From Neurospora tetraspora (Eukaryota > Ascomycota > Sordariomycetes > Sordariales > Sordariaceae), in assembly GCF_033439725.1 (NCBI RefSeq), contig NW_026944390.1:186001-250000 (forward strand): a DNA stretch of 64,000 nucleotides, written 5' to 3'. Below the pieces are notes generated by a model. The model saw nothing but the letters and a program-made list of their open reading frames with translations. It was not told where the DNA came from and ran no database searches. The position numbers were made by a program, and so were the translations under genes. Position 1 is the first letter of the stretch. Each line of letters starts with the position of its first letter. Positions 33,139-44,414 of the stretch are shown piece after piece.

Positions 33139-34283
33139 TTAGAGATCGATAGTTTCCGTAAATCTGGAATTTTTACCTTTCCTTACACTTTTCCTTACTG
33201 TAAGATACGTAAATATCCGTACGCAGAGCCCGTACACCCACCCAAATTCTACTATATACCAGTTAATCTCTGGCATACACACAACAAGGTAAATCACTAG
33301 AAATACTACATTTCTGCATATCGACTTACCCCCTACCCTCGCCGTCGCCAGCTCTTTATTTATATGTTTATTTATATCCATATTACAATACTTCTCCAAC
33401 GTCATCTTCAACTCGTATAGAGGGAATTCACCCTCGTTAATAACCCCGGCTACGTCTCCTAGTGTACTCTCTATCGTTACTATCAATATCGAGCGGTAAT
33501 AAATATTACCCGCCTTCGCTAGTACTTTACTAAATATAAAGGGTATACTCTCAATTGTATATAATAACAAATTAACTAACGCGAGGATATACAATAATAC
33601 ACCCTCATATTAACCGATTAGTAAAAGGAAAAAGTCGACTTCCATACCGCTAAAATAATCCTTCTCAATAATAAGAGATTTACCTTCTTCAAAAGCAATC
33701 CTATAAAGGTATTCCTCTACTTACTAATTCCCTTCTATACCCTACTAAACGCGGTAATTATATATAACGAATAATTACTTAAAGTTTACGACTCTATAAA
33801 AAACTAATTAAAAACTACCTTTATTAAATCTACCTAGTACATTAACATTTTCTTTAATAAATCTAATAACTACGCTAGCCATTGTATTATTAATATCTCC
33901 TTCGCTATACTCAACGGACTATCATTCTTTTAGACTAATAAAAATACTAATATTACTAAATATACCTCCGCTAACTTCGCCGCTATCGTTAACGCTATCG
34001 TCGTTAATATAATAAGGGGGAGAATAAGTAAAATAAACGCGTTTATTACTAATACTTATAATTCAATACGTCGCGCTACGCTAAATTTAATTGCTAATAA
34101 TTATTTTAATTATACCTTTATAGTTCTTTCTAACTCTTATTCCTTTTAATTACTTATAAAGAATATATTCAATATCCTTACTTTTAAAAATATAACCTAA
34201 AAAGTTAATTATTTAATTAACTACTTTTAAGTATTGAAATTACAACTATCCCGCTTACGAATACTGATATTATTATATTGCAA

Positions 34284-34511
34284 TGTAAGGGGCTGGCGCC
34301 CAGAGGTTGTGCCTAGTCTACAGCTAGGGCATTCAGACCTCTGACCGAGGCGGTCAGACCTGCTTACTTTGCCTACTCCCTGATTGGATAGGCTTCTAGT
34401 ACATAGGTGTTCTCTGTAGACCTTTTGGGTCTGTAGGCCTTTTTCTCCTTGTTAACAATTTTAAGCTCTGTTCCACCCCTACTACTGTATATACCTAGTA
34501 GACCCATAACA
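34284..34511 (+). repeat. 5' LTR of the gag-only element
   Basis: 228 bp, starting TGTAAGG and ending CATAACA. GC content is well above the surrounding DNA. It is paired with 36249-36476, equal in length. Confidence 0.82.
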
Positions 34512-34576
34512 TATTATTAACCCTCTTCTTCAATTATTTTTTAGATCGCCAGCTTCCTTCTACGACGTCTACACAA

Positions 34577-35590
34577 GAGAGTCTTTTTGACTATCTATAC
34601 GATTCTTTGCCATACCCACCTTTTTCTTCGTCTTTACAAGTATTCCCCAACTCTATAGATATAGCTTCTTCTATCCCTTAGGCCTAGACCGCTAGCGAAC
34701 GTTAGCAATAGTTTACTACCGCTATCGAAACCCTAATTAACTAAATAGTTGAACTCAAAGCATCCTAGGCGACCGCTCCCGTATTTATAAACCTAAAGCT
34801 AATCCTCTCCTACCTTATTAAATTTTTTAGGGAGAAAAAAGATTTTAATACCTAACTCTATACCACCGAGGCAAAGTTTTACATCGATAGTTTCGCTACT
34901 AGTAATTTAAAGGCTCAATTTTACTACTTCTTCTCTAACCTTTTACCCCCTATTTAGAAGACGCTTCTTTCCTTCGCTAAATAGCTTGCAAACTGTACCT
35001 CTCCTGACCGGTTATTATAGAAGATCCGCCTATCCTATAGAGATATAAATGCTGATAAACGTACTGCCTAAGAACTTCTCGAAACCCTATAAGCTCGAAA
35101 CGAAGCAATTAAACTATTCCTCCTCCGTTTCAACGAGGTCTTCAATAGAGCCTAGAATGACTAGATAGATAGTTCGAAGTAGACTTTCCTTATAGGTAAC
35201 CTCAATAAAGAATGGAAACTGCGGTTGAAGGAAAAGACGGACGTTCCAAAGAGCTACGAGGCTTTGTAAGAATATCTTCGTCGTTTGGATAGCAATAATT
35301 ATCTGGGGGATGTGGACGCCGGTAATCCTATATAGATTGGCGTTATAAGAATAATAAGAGGGAGATATAGTAGTAGTTCGTCCTCTGAGGTTAGAATTAT
35401 TATTCTTAAATAATAATAGAGGTAGAAGAAGGAAAACCGTTGTATAGGCTATAGCTCCTCCTAATACTAAGTAAGAGAATATTTTGTTAATAAGAATAAA
35501 GATAAGGGTAAAGCTACTGTGCGGTTATAGAGTATATTTATTAATCCAGTTGGAGATTCTAATGATAACGAAATCTACGATAACGAGTAG
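34577..35590 (+). pseudogene. Gag relic
   Basis: One continuous frame with many in-frame TAA and TAG codons and no TGA that I could find. That is the pattern expected when CAA, CAG and TGG codons lose C or G by RIP. No frameshift occurs over 1 kb, so decay was by point mutation only. Confidence 0.75.
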
Positions 35591-36248
35591 AAACTACCCA
35601 AAGGGGTTGAGAATCGGCCTAAAAAGACTATATTTAGGAAAGAGTTGAACTATATATATTATACCATTTGTTGGAGGGGCCGGCTAGCCTAGATCTGGCC
35701 TTGTGGGTTCCTTAGATTTGGATAATAGCCTCTATAGTAACCAATATAGGATTATAATAGGCTATAGCTATATGAGTTGTTAATTACTAAAAGGAGAGGT
35801 CGTCTAATTATTACCCTATAAGTATAAACGGTAGAAACTACGCTAACTATATACTGAAGTTTCAGTACTATTCCTAGAAGAAAAGGGGGAGGCTACGGAC
35901 TATCGACTAGATAGTATAGTTACCGGCAGCGCTCCTATTAGTAGAATAGATAGGACGAGGGCTTATACGGATAGATAGGGCTGGGATTTTATATAGAGGT
36001 TCTAGTTGCATACGCGTATAATACAAGTATTATGGTCGATATAATTCTTAGGGGCTCAATTTTCATGACGGTCTAGTTGTCTACGTTTTTATTACTGTAC
36101 TCTAGTCATTTAGGGTATTTAGTTTGGGAGTGTTCGTTGGAGGCTCTACGGTATAGATAGGAGGCCACTTATTAGATTCTAAGGATATTTCTTTGTATAT
36201 AATAATTTTCATTATTATCTCTATATGTGAGGGGGAATTGGGGGGTAA

Positions 36249-36476
36249 TGTAAGGAGTTGACACCTAAAGGTTATGCCTGGTTTGTAGCTAGGGCATTCA
36301 GACCTTTGACCGAGGCAGTCAGACCTACTTATTTGGCCTACCCCCTAATTAGCTAGGCTTCCAGTATATAGGTGTTCTCTACAGACCTTCCGGGTCTACA
36401 GGCCTTTTCTTCCTTATCAAAAATCTCAAACTCTGTTCCACCCCTACTGCCGTATACACCTAGTAGACCCGTGATA
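36249..36476 (+). repeat. 3' LTR of the gag-only element
   Basis: 228 bp, matching the left LTR without net indel. It is preceded by a polypurine tract and followed by TATAA, the proposed altered copy of the target-site duplication. Confidence 0.82.
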
Positions 36477-37770
36477 TATAATCGGATTATTTCCCTACTA
36501 ATAAAATAAATATTCCCTATTTTAACGTTATTTATTTAATATAGTATTTTAACTAAAACAATATAATCACTCGATAGGGATCGTGATATAAATTAATTAT
36601 TTCGATTAAGAAATCGAAATTTACACTGTAAACCTTCACTATATAAATATAATTCTATAATTAATATTAAAACGCCCCGGGCGTACAAAAAAAAGGCGCT
36701 ACTCCTATATATTATAATTAAGTATTCGAAATCATCGAGAGCGCGCAATTCTAAAGTAATATTGAGAAGCTCGAACGCTTCTTTTTACTACTTTACGAAG
36801 CCTAACTCGCCTCTAAAGTAAATTGAACGTACGTTAGTTACATTATCAAAAATTAAATTAAAATTTAGGAGGTATAGACAACCATTTAATATTCTATACC
36901 CGTTATTAAATAGTAAGAGTTCGAATGTTTCTATACGGTGAAGAAAATTAAATAATTAAATCTCCTAAATTAATTAGGGTTCCTTTTACTACTTAGTACT
37001 ATTATAGAAGTAATTAAAATAATTTGACCTCTTATTCTAAATATCCAAATAATAACTATTACCTTCTGTTAATAATATATTCATTATTTTAATGTACCGG
37101 CGGTACGAATTATTGAAAATTTCTTTAATTTTAAAATTCACGAAGGGATATACGCAGCGTATACTTAAATATAGGAGTTTAATTTCGAACCTAAATAGTT
37201 CTGGGTATATATAATAGACTGTTAATCTATTATAACGCTATTCGTAGTAAAGGTATTCAATATAACAACGAATAATATCCCTTATAAACAAACCTTTTCG
37301 GCTATAAACTTTCTAAAATCACCTATATATAATTGATTATTAAAGGAGCAGATAGATTAATCTACCTTTATCTTTATAAATGGGAAGTATTTATATAGTT
37401 TAAATAGCTCCTTTATTGTATTAATTTACGAGAAAAGAGAAGTATATTTAATAGAAATCGAGGAATACTTATTTAATAATATACTAGAAAGTAATTAACT
37501 AGAAGAAGGGTAGAAAGAAAGTAAATAAACTTCCCGATTAGGAAGCGAGTTAATAAATACTATGAAAAGACTAGTCGATATTAATCTATATAATTATCTT
37601 TTCCTATAGATTTCAACGATTTCAGCTAGTTTGGGGTATCCTACCTAGTTTGGTGGGCACAAAAACACTAAAAAATGGCATATATTCTATTATGTGACCT
37701 GTAAATCTAGTAAGAGATTTTATTTTTACGCTACTTTTACTGAAATTACTTTACTTGACCGCTTACAGGT

Positions 37771-38143
37771 ATTACAGGTCGATCCCTAGTAGCCATACAG
37801 CATTTCACAAGCGAATATGCACAGGGTTCGGGTTAGCCGAGGGGAAGGGGCTTCGAACGGCGGGGGTACAGAACCGCGCTGTGCGTCACACGCCGAAGGG
37901 AACAAGAGGCGCCAGGGCAGGGGTTCGTGGGAGCAGGGCATCGCTAGGATTCCATTGGAGTGCCCCGCATTGGCTTGACATGTCTCCACTAAAATTTTGT
38001 CACAAGGCTCGCCCAAGTCCGTCCATCTGTCTAACTTCGGTTCCCAGTCTGCGTAGCTGTGCCTGTCTTCACCAATACATACGCTCTATCTTGATACTCG
38101 TGAACTGCCAGCTCCGCCTCGAAGACCGAATCCACCCACCAAA
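37771..38143 (+). promoter_or_regulatory. Upstream region of the ankyrin gene at the island edge
   Basis: The composition returns to normal at about 37770. Only about 370 bp separates mutated DNA from the start codon of the ankyrin gene, so this promoter borders likely heterochromatin. Confidence 0.5.
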
Positions 38144-38767
38144 ATGTCGAACAACCCATACCTCCTCGCCGCCGATAACCCGGAGGCGTGTATTGCCCTC
38201 CTTCGCGAGAACCCCTCCCTGGCCTCGGGTCAGGACGAGCACGGCTACTCCCTCATTCACGCCGCCGCCAGCTACAACCACCTGGACCTCTTGCGGACTC
38301 TTGTCGGCGAATTCAAGGTCCCAGTGGACCTCAAGGATGAAGATGGCGAGACAGCGCTCTTTGTCGTCGAGACCGTCGCCGCTGCCAAGGTCCTGGTCGA
38401 GGAGCTCAAGCTGGACACCACCATCGTGAACGACGAGGGTCAGACCGCGAGAGAGAAGATCGAGGCCGAGGAGGATTATCCTGAGGTCGCAGAATACCTC
38501 AGGGGTCTGGAAGGCGAGGCCAACATCTCCGTCACCGCCAATGGCACGACAAACGGAACCACGCCAGCGGAGCTCCCCCCGGCTCCCGAGGGTCTCCAAG
38601 TACAGATCGGTACAATGAACGAGGCGGAGGATGCTGGAGAGCCGGATCCCGAGTTCCGCAGGCGGATTGAAGAGCTTGCCTCGAGGGAGGATTTCGAGAC
38701 TGCCGAAGGACAGGCGGCGTTGCGCCAGTTGGTGGAGGATGCCATCCTAGGACCCAGACAGGAATGA
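38144..38767 (+). CDS. Small ankyrin-repeat protein
   Basis: Intronless, 207 residues, with ATG in good context (CAAAATG). Residues about 5-105 form two to three ankyrin repeats: 'HGYSLIHAAASYNHLDLLRT', then 'DEDGETALFVVETVAAAKVL' and 'NDEGQTAREKIEAEED'. A threonine/asparagine linker and an acidic helical C-terminus follow. It resembles small fungal ankyrin proteins of the Yar1-like group, which in yeast chaperone ribosomal protein uS3, but I cannot confirm orthology. Its stop lies only 29 bp from the stop of the convergent rpp40 gene, so the two mRNAs must overlap. Confidence 0.85.
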   Translation: MSNNPYLLAADNPEACIALLRENPSLASGQDEHGYSLIHAAASYNHLDLLRTLVGEFKVPVDLKDEDGETALFVVETVAAAKVLVEELKLDTTIVNDEGQTAREKIEAEEDYPEVAEYLRGLEGEANISVTANGTTNGTTPAELPPAPEGLQVQIGTMNEAEDAGEPDPEFRRRIEELASREDFETAEGQAALRQLVEDAILGPRQE

Positions 38768-38796
38768 GACATTTCGCCGAAAATGCCAAGAACTTT

Positions 38797-40157
38797 TCAC
38801 TCATGGCTCTTGATCTCCCACATTACATATTCCCCCGACGCTCCTTGGGGCCGAAAAAGAGAAACTTGGGAGTTGTCCCCCGCCATGCCCTTGGAGAAGG
38901 TCGTCGTACTGAACGAGAACCATGCTTTCGAGGGCAGCCCAGCAACGAGATCGAGGAGCGTCTGTCGACACCAAGACGGCGCAAGGAAACCCTGCCAAGT
39001 AACCTTGCAGATTTTGCCTTGTTGGCCGTCGCCAGGCACCTGGTATCGGCAAAGATACGGATCGATCTGGTCGCCCACCTGAACCCGGGGGCTCTGCAGT
39101 CGGACGAGTGATAGCCACTCATAGAGCTCGGTGGAGAAGTATTCGAGTTTCTCTCTGCCCTCTGGTCCGATTGCGTCAATCGGGGGCTTCAAGGTCGGCA
39201 GCATGGCGTCGATGTTTTGCAGGACACTGGGCTCTGATGTGCACCTGGTCGGAGCATGTGGCGCGATGGGATCTGGATTGGGGACTGAAGTGATGTTAGT
39301 GGGTGTGCCGTAGGTCAAGTAATGGACGAGTTGCTTACCGGTGGAAGAAAGATTGCAGAATAGCCAAGTGACTGGTGTACCGAAAGCGTTTTTGCTCGCA
39401 TAGATCAGTCTGTCGAACCCCTTCTTGCCTGGCACCATCGATGGACTTGTGAGGTCGATCTCAACGACTGTGATCATCACCTAGTTAGTAACCATCAGAC
39501 ACAAGTACCCTAATGAAAAGAAACTTACCCCAACGGGGCTTCAAGCCACGCTTTCCCTTCACTCCGTCAGGCTTGCCAACAAGACCTGCCCTTTCATACG
39601 CTTCCTTGTCCAAAAACATTGTTAACATCCCTGCATTATTGCATTAGCAAAGTATCCATTGCAGTCTGCACTCGTGGACTGCTATGCGGCGTACCGTTTC
39701 TGAGTGTAAACACGTTGTCGATCCCTTTTCTCCCTTCTGACAGCATCATAACATCCCCTAGAGTATGCTTTGTTAGTTTTGGCTACGTTCTTATTTTTCG
39801 AGAATGTTGAGTCCTACCCTTCTTGATGTGCTCGGCAAAGAATGCACCCAAGAGGATGTCATGCAAGGACATAACCACTCGTTTGTACTCAGGTGCTGCC
39901 CTTTCCTTCACAAGTTTCTGAACAACCTCAAAGGTTTCTTGGGAAATGATGAGTTCAACCTGCAAACAAGTATTAGTGAATGCTTTCCAGACACTGAAGA
40001 AAAAATAACACACCCTGTTGATGAAGTCCTGGCCGGCAACTGTTGACCATGGCTTGCTTTTGGTTGGTGGCTGATTAGGGTCAAGATGGCCCATTACCCC
40101 GTACGTGACGAAGCATTTCGACGACTGGTAAACCGAAGGGGTCGGAAACGAGAGCAT
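38797..40157 (-). CDS. RNase P/MRP subunit, Rpp40 family
   Basis: Six exons (40157-40014, 39959-39818, 39757-39695, 39630-39529, 39467-39339, 39284-38797) give 355 residues. Rpp40 proteins are protein subunits of nuclear RNase P, which trims tRNA 5' leaders, and of RNase MRP. Recognised blocks are 'KCFVTYGVMGHLDPNQPP', 'PEYKRVVMSLHDILLGAFF', 'MMLSEGRKGIDNVFTL', 'YERAGLVGKPDGVKGKRGL', 'STELYEWLSLVRLQSPRVQ' and a C-terminal 'WFSFSTTTFSKG' with 'GEYVMWEIKS'. The fifth exon must start at 39467 (ACAG acceptor). A nearer TAG acceptor ending at 39481 would break the frame. It shares a 500-bp divergent upstream region with trm11 and converges on the ankyrin gene. Confidence 0.85.
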
Positions 40158-40656
40158 GGTTATTCTGATAGGATTTCAGATGCTGCCGTATGAATCGTCG
40201 ATTTTCCTGTCGTTACTTGAAGTCAGTCGAAGCTGCGATTCATGTGCTGTATGGAGCCAAGAAGCTCAACGGTAGTGGAAATTGAAAAGCTGGGGTATGG
40301 ATTATACCCCTGACGTGAGGCCAAAATGGGTATGCCCCACGTTGAAATGACAGGGCACCACTCACATCCCTACCAGATCTGCAAGTCAGGGACCTTATCA
40401 ATGGAACCACACCACGCTAAAGATCAAACCACACACCCTCCTGCATGTGTTTTTGAGTAACTTCAACTTCAACTCATGACAAAATCTCACTGTGACAACA
40501 AATTGTTGGCCGAGATCATTCTTCTATAACACGACACTCGGAGGCCCATCTCTTGGTTATTACATCTTGCAGCAAATAATGGGTCGTACATGAACAGCAC
40601 GGAACCCTAACACTATCTCGAACCATCCTCACCATCACCAGATTCCATATCGCAAA
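40158..40656. promoter_or_regulatory. Divergent promoter, rpp40 / trm11
   Basis: 499 bp between start codons of two tRNA-maturation genes on opposite strands. No binding motif is assigned. Confidence 0.5.
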
Positions 40657-42253
40657 ATGCCCGAAATGGAATATCTCATCCGTTTCTCCCAGTCCCACGA
40701 GACTTTCCGTCTCCCCGAGATTGAGGCCCTAGCAATAGTAGAAGGCATCGACCTCAAAGTTATCTCATACAGCCTAGAGGCAGGTTTCTTTCAAATTTCA
40801 CTTCCCCAAATCACTCAATCCCTTCCTGCTCCTTCTCAAACCCCCCATAGACTCACCCAACTAACACCCACCCACTCACAGTCCCCCTTCTGCATAGTCT
40901 CCCTCCCCTCCCCCTCCGCCGCACTTCGCCTCATCGCGCGCTCCATCCTCGTAATCTCCATCCACGAGCTCTGGGGCCACGGCGCCGACCTCCCCGCCGT
41001 CCACTCTTCCGTCCGCTCTCGCACCGAGCCCTTATGGTCCCAATACTTGTCCTGCTCCTTCAAATTCACCATCGACTCGTACCAAGGCTCTCGCACCAAC
41101 GACCAAAAACTCTCCATCATCAACTCCTTCGCCTACCTCGGTTTCGCGGGACCCATCAAGATGCGTTCCCCCGACGAGGAATTCATCCTCTTCGAAGACT
41201 GGCCGTGGAACTCCACGCCCCTCGGCATCCCCGATCCAAAGTATTACTACTTTGGTCGGTACCTGGGTACTTCCTCCCGGGAAACGCTGCCCAAAAAACT
41301 GGACCTCAAGAAGAGGAGATACATCTCCACGACATCCATGGACGCCGAGCTAGCGCTCGTGACAGCCAACATCGCGCTCGCTGGCCCGGGAAAGTTGATC
41401 TACGACCCCTTCGTCGGCACCGGCTCCTTCCCCATCGCGTGCGCACAGTTCGGCGCACTGACTTTTGGGTCTGACATCGACGGCAGAAGCATCCGGGGTG
41501 ACGAGAAGAAGAAGACCCTAAGGGGGAACTTTGAACAATACGGTCTCACCTCCTGTCTAGGCGGCATGTTCACTGCCGATTTGACCAACACGCCTATACG
41601 CAAATCTGCCCTTCTTGGCACTTCCACTTCCACTTCTACCTCCTCTTCCCCTGGACAACAACAACAAAAAAGTAGTGACGGGGTAACCGGCAGGATATTC
41701 GACGCGGTAGTGTGCGACCCGCCCTACGGGGTGCGCGAAGGGTTGAAGGTCCTGGGGGTGAAGGACCCGGAGAAGTGCCCCTGGGTGATCCCCAAGGGCA
41801 TGGAGATGTACAAGGATCCGGATTTCATCCCGCCCAGGAAGCCGTACAGCTTCTTGTTGATGTTGGATGATATCCTGCAGTTTTCGGCGCAGACGCTGGT
41901 GGATGGGGGACGACTGTCGTTCTGGATGCCGACGGCGAATGATCAGGATCAGGAGATTCCGGTGCCACAGCATCCTTATATGGAGGTTGTTGCTGTTTGC
42001 GTGCAGGACTTTAACAAATGTGAGTTGGCAGATGCTCATCACAAGACTTGTTAGCGGATTTTACTGACTTTGTTCTTATTCTAAAGGGTCCCGACGACTA
42101 ATAACATACCGCCGTATTCCCGACGCCGAGGTTGAGCCTGCAGCCATCAAGGCATATGAGCAGGCCAAGGCAGAGCGCGCCGTTGAAGAAGGCAAGACAG
42201 CGGACGACCTGAACCCCTTCCGCAATGCCTACTTCAAGGGGTTCAAGAACTGA
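40657..42253 (+). CDS. trm11: tRNA (guanine-10-N2) methyltransferase catalytic subunit
   Basis: Three exons (40657-40779, 40882-42019, 42087-42253) give 475 residues. Trm11, with Trm112, methylates G10 of many tRNAs. The THUMP-like N-terminus reads 'YLIRFSQSHETFRLPEIEAL' and, across intron 1, 'SPFCIVSLPSPSAALRLIAR'. The Rossmann fold has motif I 'YDPFVGTGSFPIACA' and the amino-methyltransferase motif IV D-P-P-Y-G in 'VVCDPPYGVREG'. A serine/threonine/glutamine insert before motif IV is probably a loop. Intron 1 has GC-AG ends (donor GCAGGT at 40780), is 102 nt and contains no stop. Retention would insert 34 residues in frame; the spliced form fits the family better. Intron 2 (GTGAGT) restores Trp before 'SRRLITYRRIP'. 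Confidence 0.92.
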
Positions 42254-43049
42254 TTCACATGTCAACACTTTGCCTCGCCAGCTTGTTGCACGGGTACGCA
42301 TTTATACACACATATGTGTACGTTCTTCCAGTCATGTTCCATTTAGATACCCCCTAAGAATTAAGACATGTACAAGAAATGAGTCTTTGCAGCGGGCAAC
42401 CCGAGATATGGCGAATCCTGCTCGGATTGGCACCCGTCCACCTTCGGTCCCCGTTCATGCTGACTCTCCATACGCTTTATACGCCCTTCATCCACCCTGA
42501 CGTCTAATGAAGAACCTCATCATGGCTTATGGGACTAAAACCCCAGACCCTGTTAACCCCCTTGACCCTTCGCTGACTCCCCATAACAATGCGTGCGTGT
42601 GTGGTATGTAAGTGTCTTTCCTCGTGCGTCTCTGTTGTCCGTCAAAAAAGACTGCGCTCATGCCGCTGAAGCAAACCCCCAACATGTCGAATAAATAACT
42701 ATTGATATCAGACCCGGATCCCAAAACAGATAAGCAATAACAGCAACATAGAAAGCAAATGACAGCGTGTGGTGGTATGAAAACAAAAAGCCGACCGATG
42801 CAGATGAGAACCCACTAAAACTTGAGTCAATCGCCCGCCAGCGTCGCTGTGAACAGTCCCGTTCACTGATGGGTTGTTTCCTGGGCATTGATTCAACACA
42901 TACCCGCCCAAAGCCACATTTTGCCTGGGCTTGATTATGTCTCTGGACCGCGTCCCAGCGGTCGGTTTCCATGAACGCCCGAGTCGGTTTCAGCCCTATC
43001 AAGGCCGCGGAATATTGCCGGCCTTCCGATGTGACGTCCCTGCGTCGTC
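42254..43049. other. Tail-to-tail region between trm11 and GID4
   Basis: About 800 bp holding two 3' UTRs. No gene was seen. Confidence 0.45.
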
Positions 43050-44414
43050 TCATCTGAACTCCATTGCGCCAAAGCACCCTTTATCTTGGACGTGTTTTAG
43101 CTCTAATTGTTGGAACCTGCGATCGAAGACACACGGTTAGCAGCAGCCCTCTCGTATTATTTGGATCAGACAGTGGTAACGGCTTACTTTTCGCTCTTGC
43201 TGTGAAAGTAGATTCCTTGAATTGTCCCGAGGACCTGGTTGAAGCAGATATAGTAGAAGCCCTCGAAACTAGCACCGTTGATGGTTTTAACGCGGTGGTT
43301 CGGGACCAAAAACTGCTCCTTCCATCGCATGAAAATATTGTCTTTCTGTGCCACATCCTTAATCTGAACGCCGCCCCTTTTCGCGGTTTTAGCGTACGGT
43401 TTGAACGCGACGAACTTGTTCCAATGCGAGATATCGATCTTGTCATTTGCTCCCCATTGCGGATGTTGAGTGAGGAAGCTGTAATGTGGGCCGATGATTT
43501 CGCCTTCAAAATATGTCGTCAAAGTCGGGTGGGTGTCAGTAAGACCTAGACAAAACGGCTCCCGGTTAGCATATTTCGTCCCCTTGCTTTTGCCTTTTTG
43601 ATTGTAACACAAGATGAGCTGCCTCCCGCTACGTACCCTGAATCCGCAGATAGCCGCATAAGAAGGACTCGCGGAGATCGACCTGCTTGATTTCCACTTC
43701 CACGTCGTAGCGTGATCTCTCCGACTTTTGCATGCCCGAAAATTTACTGCCTGGGCGAAGATAGGACGATGGCGTGGACGGTATCAATCTTGTCTGGCAG
43801 TACTCGTAGCTGAGCCCTGCGAGTCCATAGTCGTGCACCCAGGGTGCGTCATTGCCAGTCAAATCGACTTCTTCTACTTGACCAAGAGTTGTAGCACTCG
43901 GCGCAACAAGCTCGTCACCTTGTTTTCGACTCCTATGCCCACCAATCACCCCATGTGTCCTTAATGGCCTTATGTTCGACGTGATAGTTGGCACTCTGTT
44001 CGCCGTAATAGCTGGTACTCTGTTCGCCGTAATAGTGCGGTTGGCTTGTTCGACATGGACAGCATGTGCGGAGTCACTAGCGGTCCCGGGAGTTTCGTCG
44101 TCAGTCTCGGTCCGCTGCTTGTGGGCCTCATCTGCGTCTCGGCGGGCGTCCCGCATGCGTTCGGGTCCATGATCTATATCCACATTGCGGTTCACTTCCG
44201 ATTGACTTTCCGGGGACATTACGGCCGGCCCCGGTCTTTCGGTATCATCGGCCGTGCTTGGTGCTGTTATCGCGGGTATCATGGATGGTGAGGAATACTG
44301 ATGGTGTGGCTGCGAATGCATTTGGGAGTCATCGGGATCGGGGCATGATGAAAATGGGTAAGGGCGTGGCGATAGGGGATCGATTGCGTCGTTTGAAGGC
44401 GAAGCCCTAGGCAT
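43050..44414 (-). CDS. gid4: GID4/Vid24 substrate receptor
   Basis: Three exons (44414-43637, 43545-43188, 43116-43050) give 400 residues. GID4 is the receptor of the GID/CTLH E3 ligase that recognises Pro/N-degrons, for example on gluconeogenic enzymes. The first roughly 210 residues are disordered, with an 'R-T-I-T-A-N-R-V-P' and 'A-I-T-A-N-R-V-P' type repeat. The conserved beta-barrel starts at 'SSYLRPGSKFSGMQKSERSR' and continues with 'ESFLCGYLRIQG', 'TTYFEGEIIGPHYSFLT' (after intron 1), 'HWNKFVAFKPYAK' and 'GFYYICFNQVLGTIQGIYFH'. The end, from the last exon, is 'FQQLELKHV'. The N-terminal start is the first ATG of a long open exon and could be shifted. Confidence 0.92.

Larger units (their letters stand above)
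34284..36476 (+). mobile_element. RIP-mutated LTR retrotransposon with gag only
   Basis: Two direct repeats of 228 bp, 34284-34511 and 36249-36476, start TGTAAGG and end CATAACA or CGTGATA. They differ mostly by C/T and G/A changes. A purine tract (GAGGGGGAATTGGGGGG) lies just before the right LTR. The flanking 5-mers are TGCAA and TATAA, which differ only by two RIP-type transitions, so they are probably the target-site duplication. Between the LTRs, the frame 34577-35590 runs 337 codons without an indel but with about 25 TAA/TAG stops. It reads like a Gag capsid, including 'LIGNLNKEWKLRLKEKTDVP', with a damaged zinc-knuckle region near 35430. The remaining 650 bp show no protease, reverse transcriptase or integrase. 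The whole element is only 2.19 kb. Confidence 0.8.
33139..37770. repeat. RIP-mutated AT-rich island
   Basis: About 4.6 kb of strongly AT-rich DNA, dominated by TpA-rich strings with no intact genes and sharp edges near 33150 and 37770. The outer parts (33.15-34.28 and 36.48-37.77 kb) are more degraded than the nested LTR element between them, so they are older. A minus-strand frame of 151 codons at 33139-33594 ('GDVAGVINEGEFPLYELKMT') looks like a fragment of an old gene or element that I cannot name. In Neurospora such DNA is normally methylated and carries H3K9me3. Confidence 0.85.

Noticed and set aside
33139-33594. A 151-codon minus-strand open frame in the AT-rich island as an active gene
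   Set aside because: It sits in RIP-mutated DNA, has a stop just upstream in the same frame and matches no family that I know, so it is treated as a relic.
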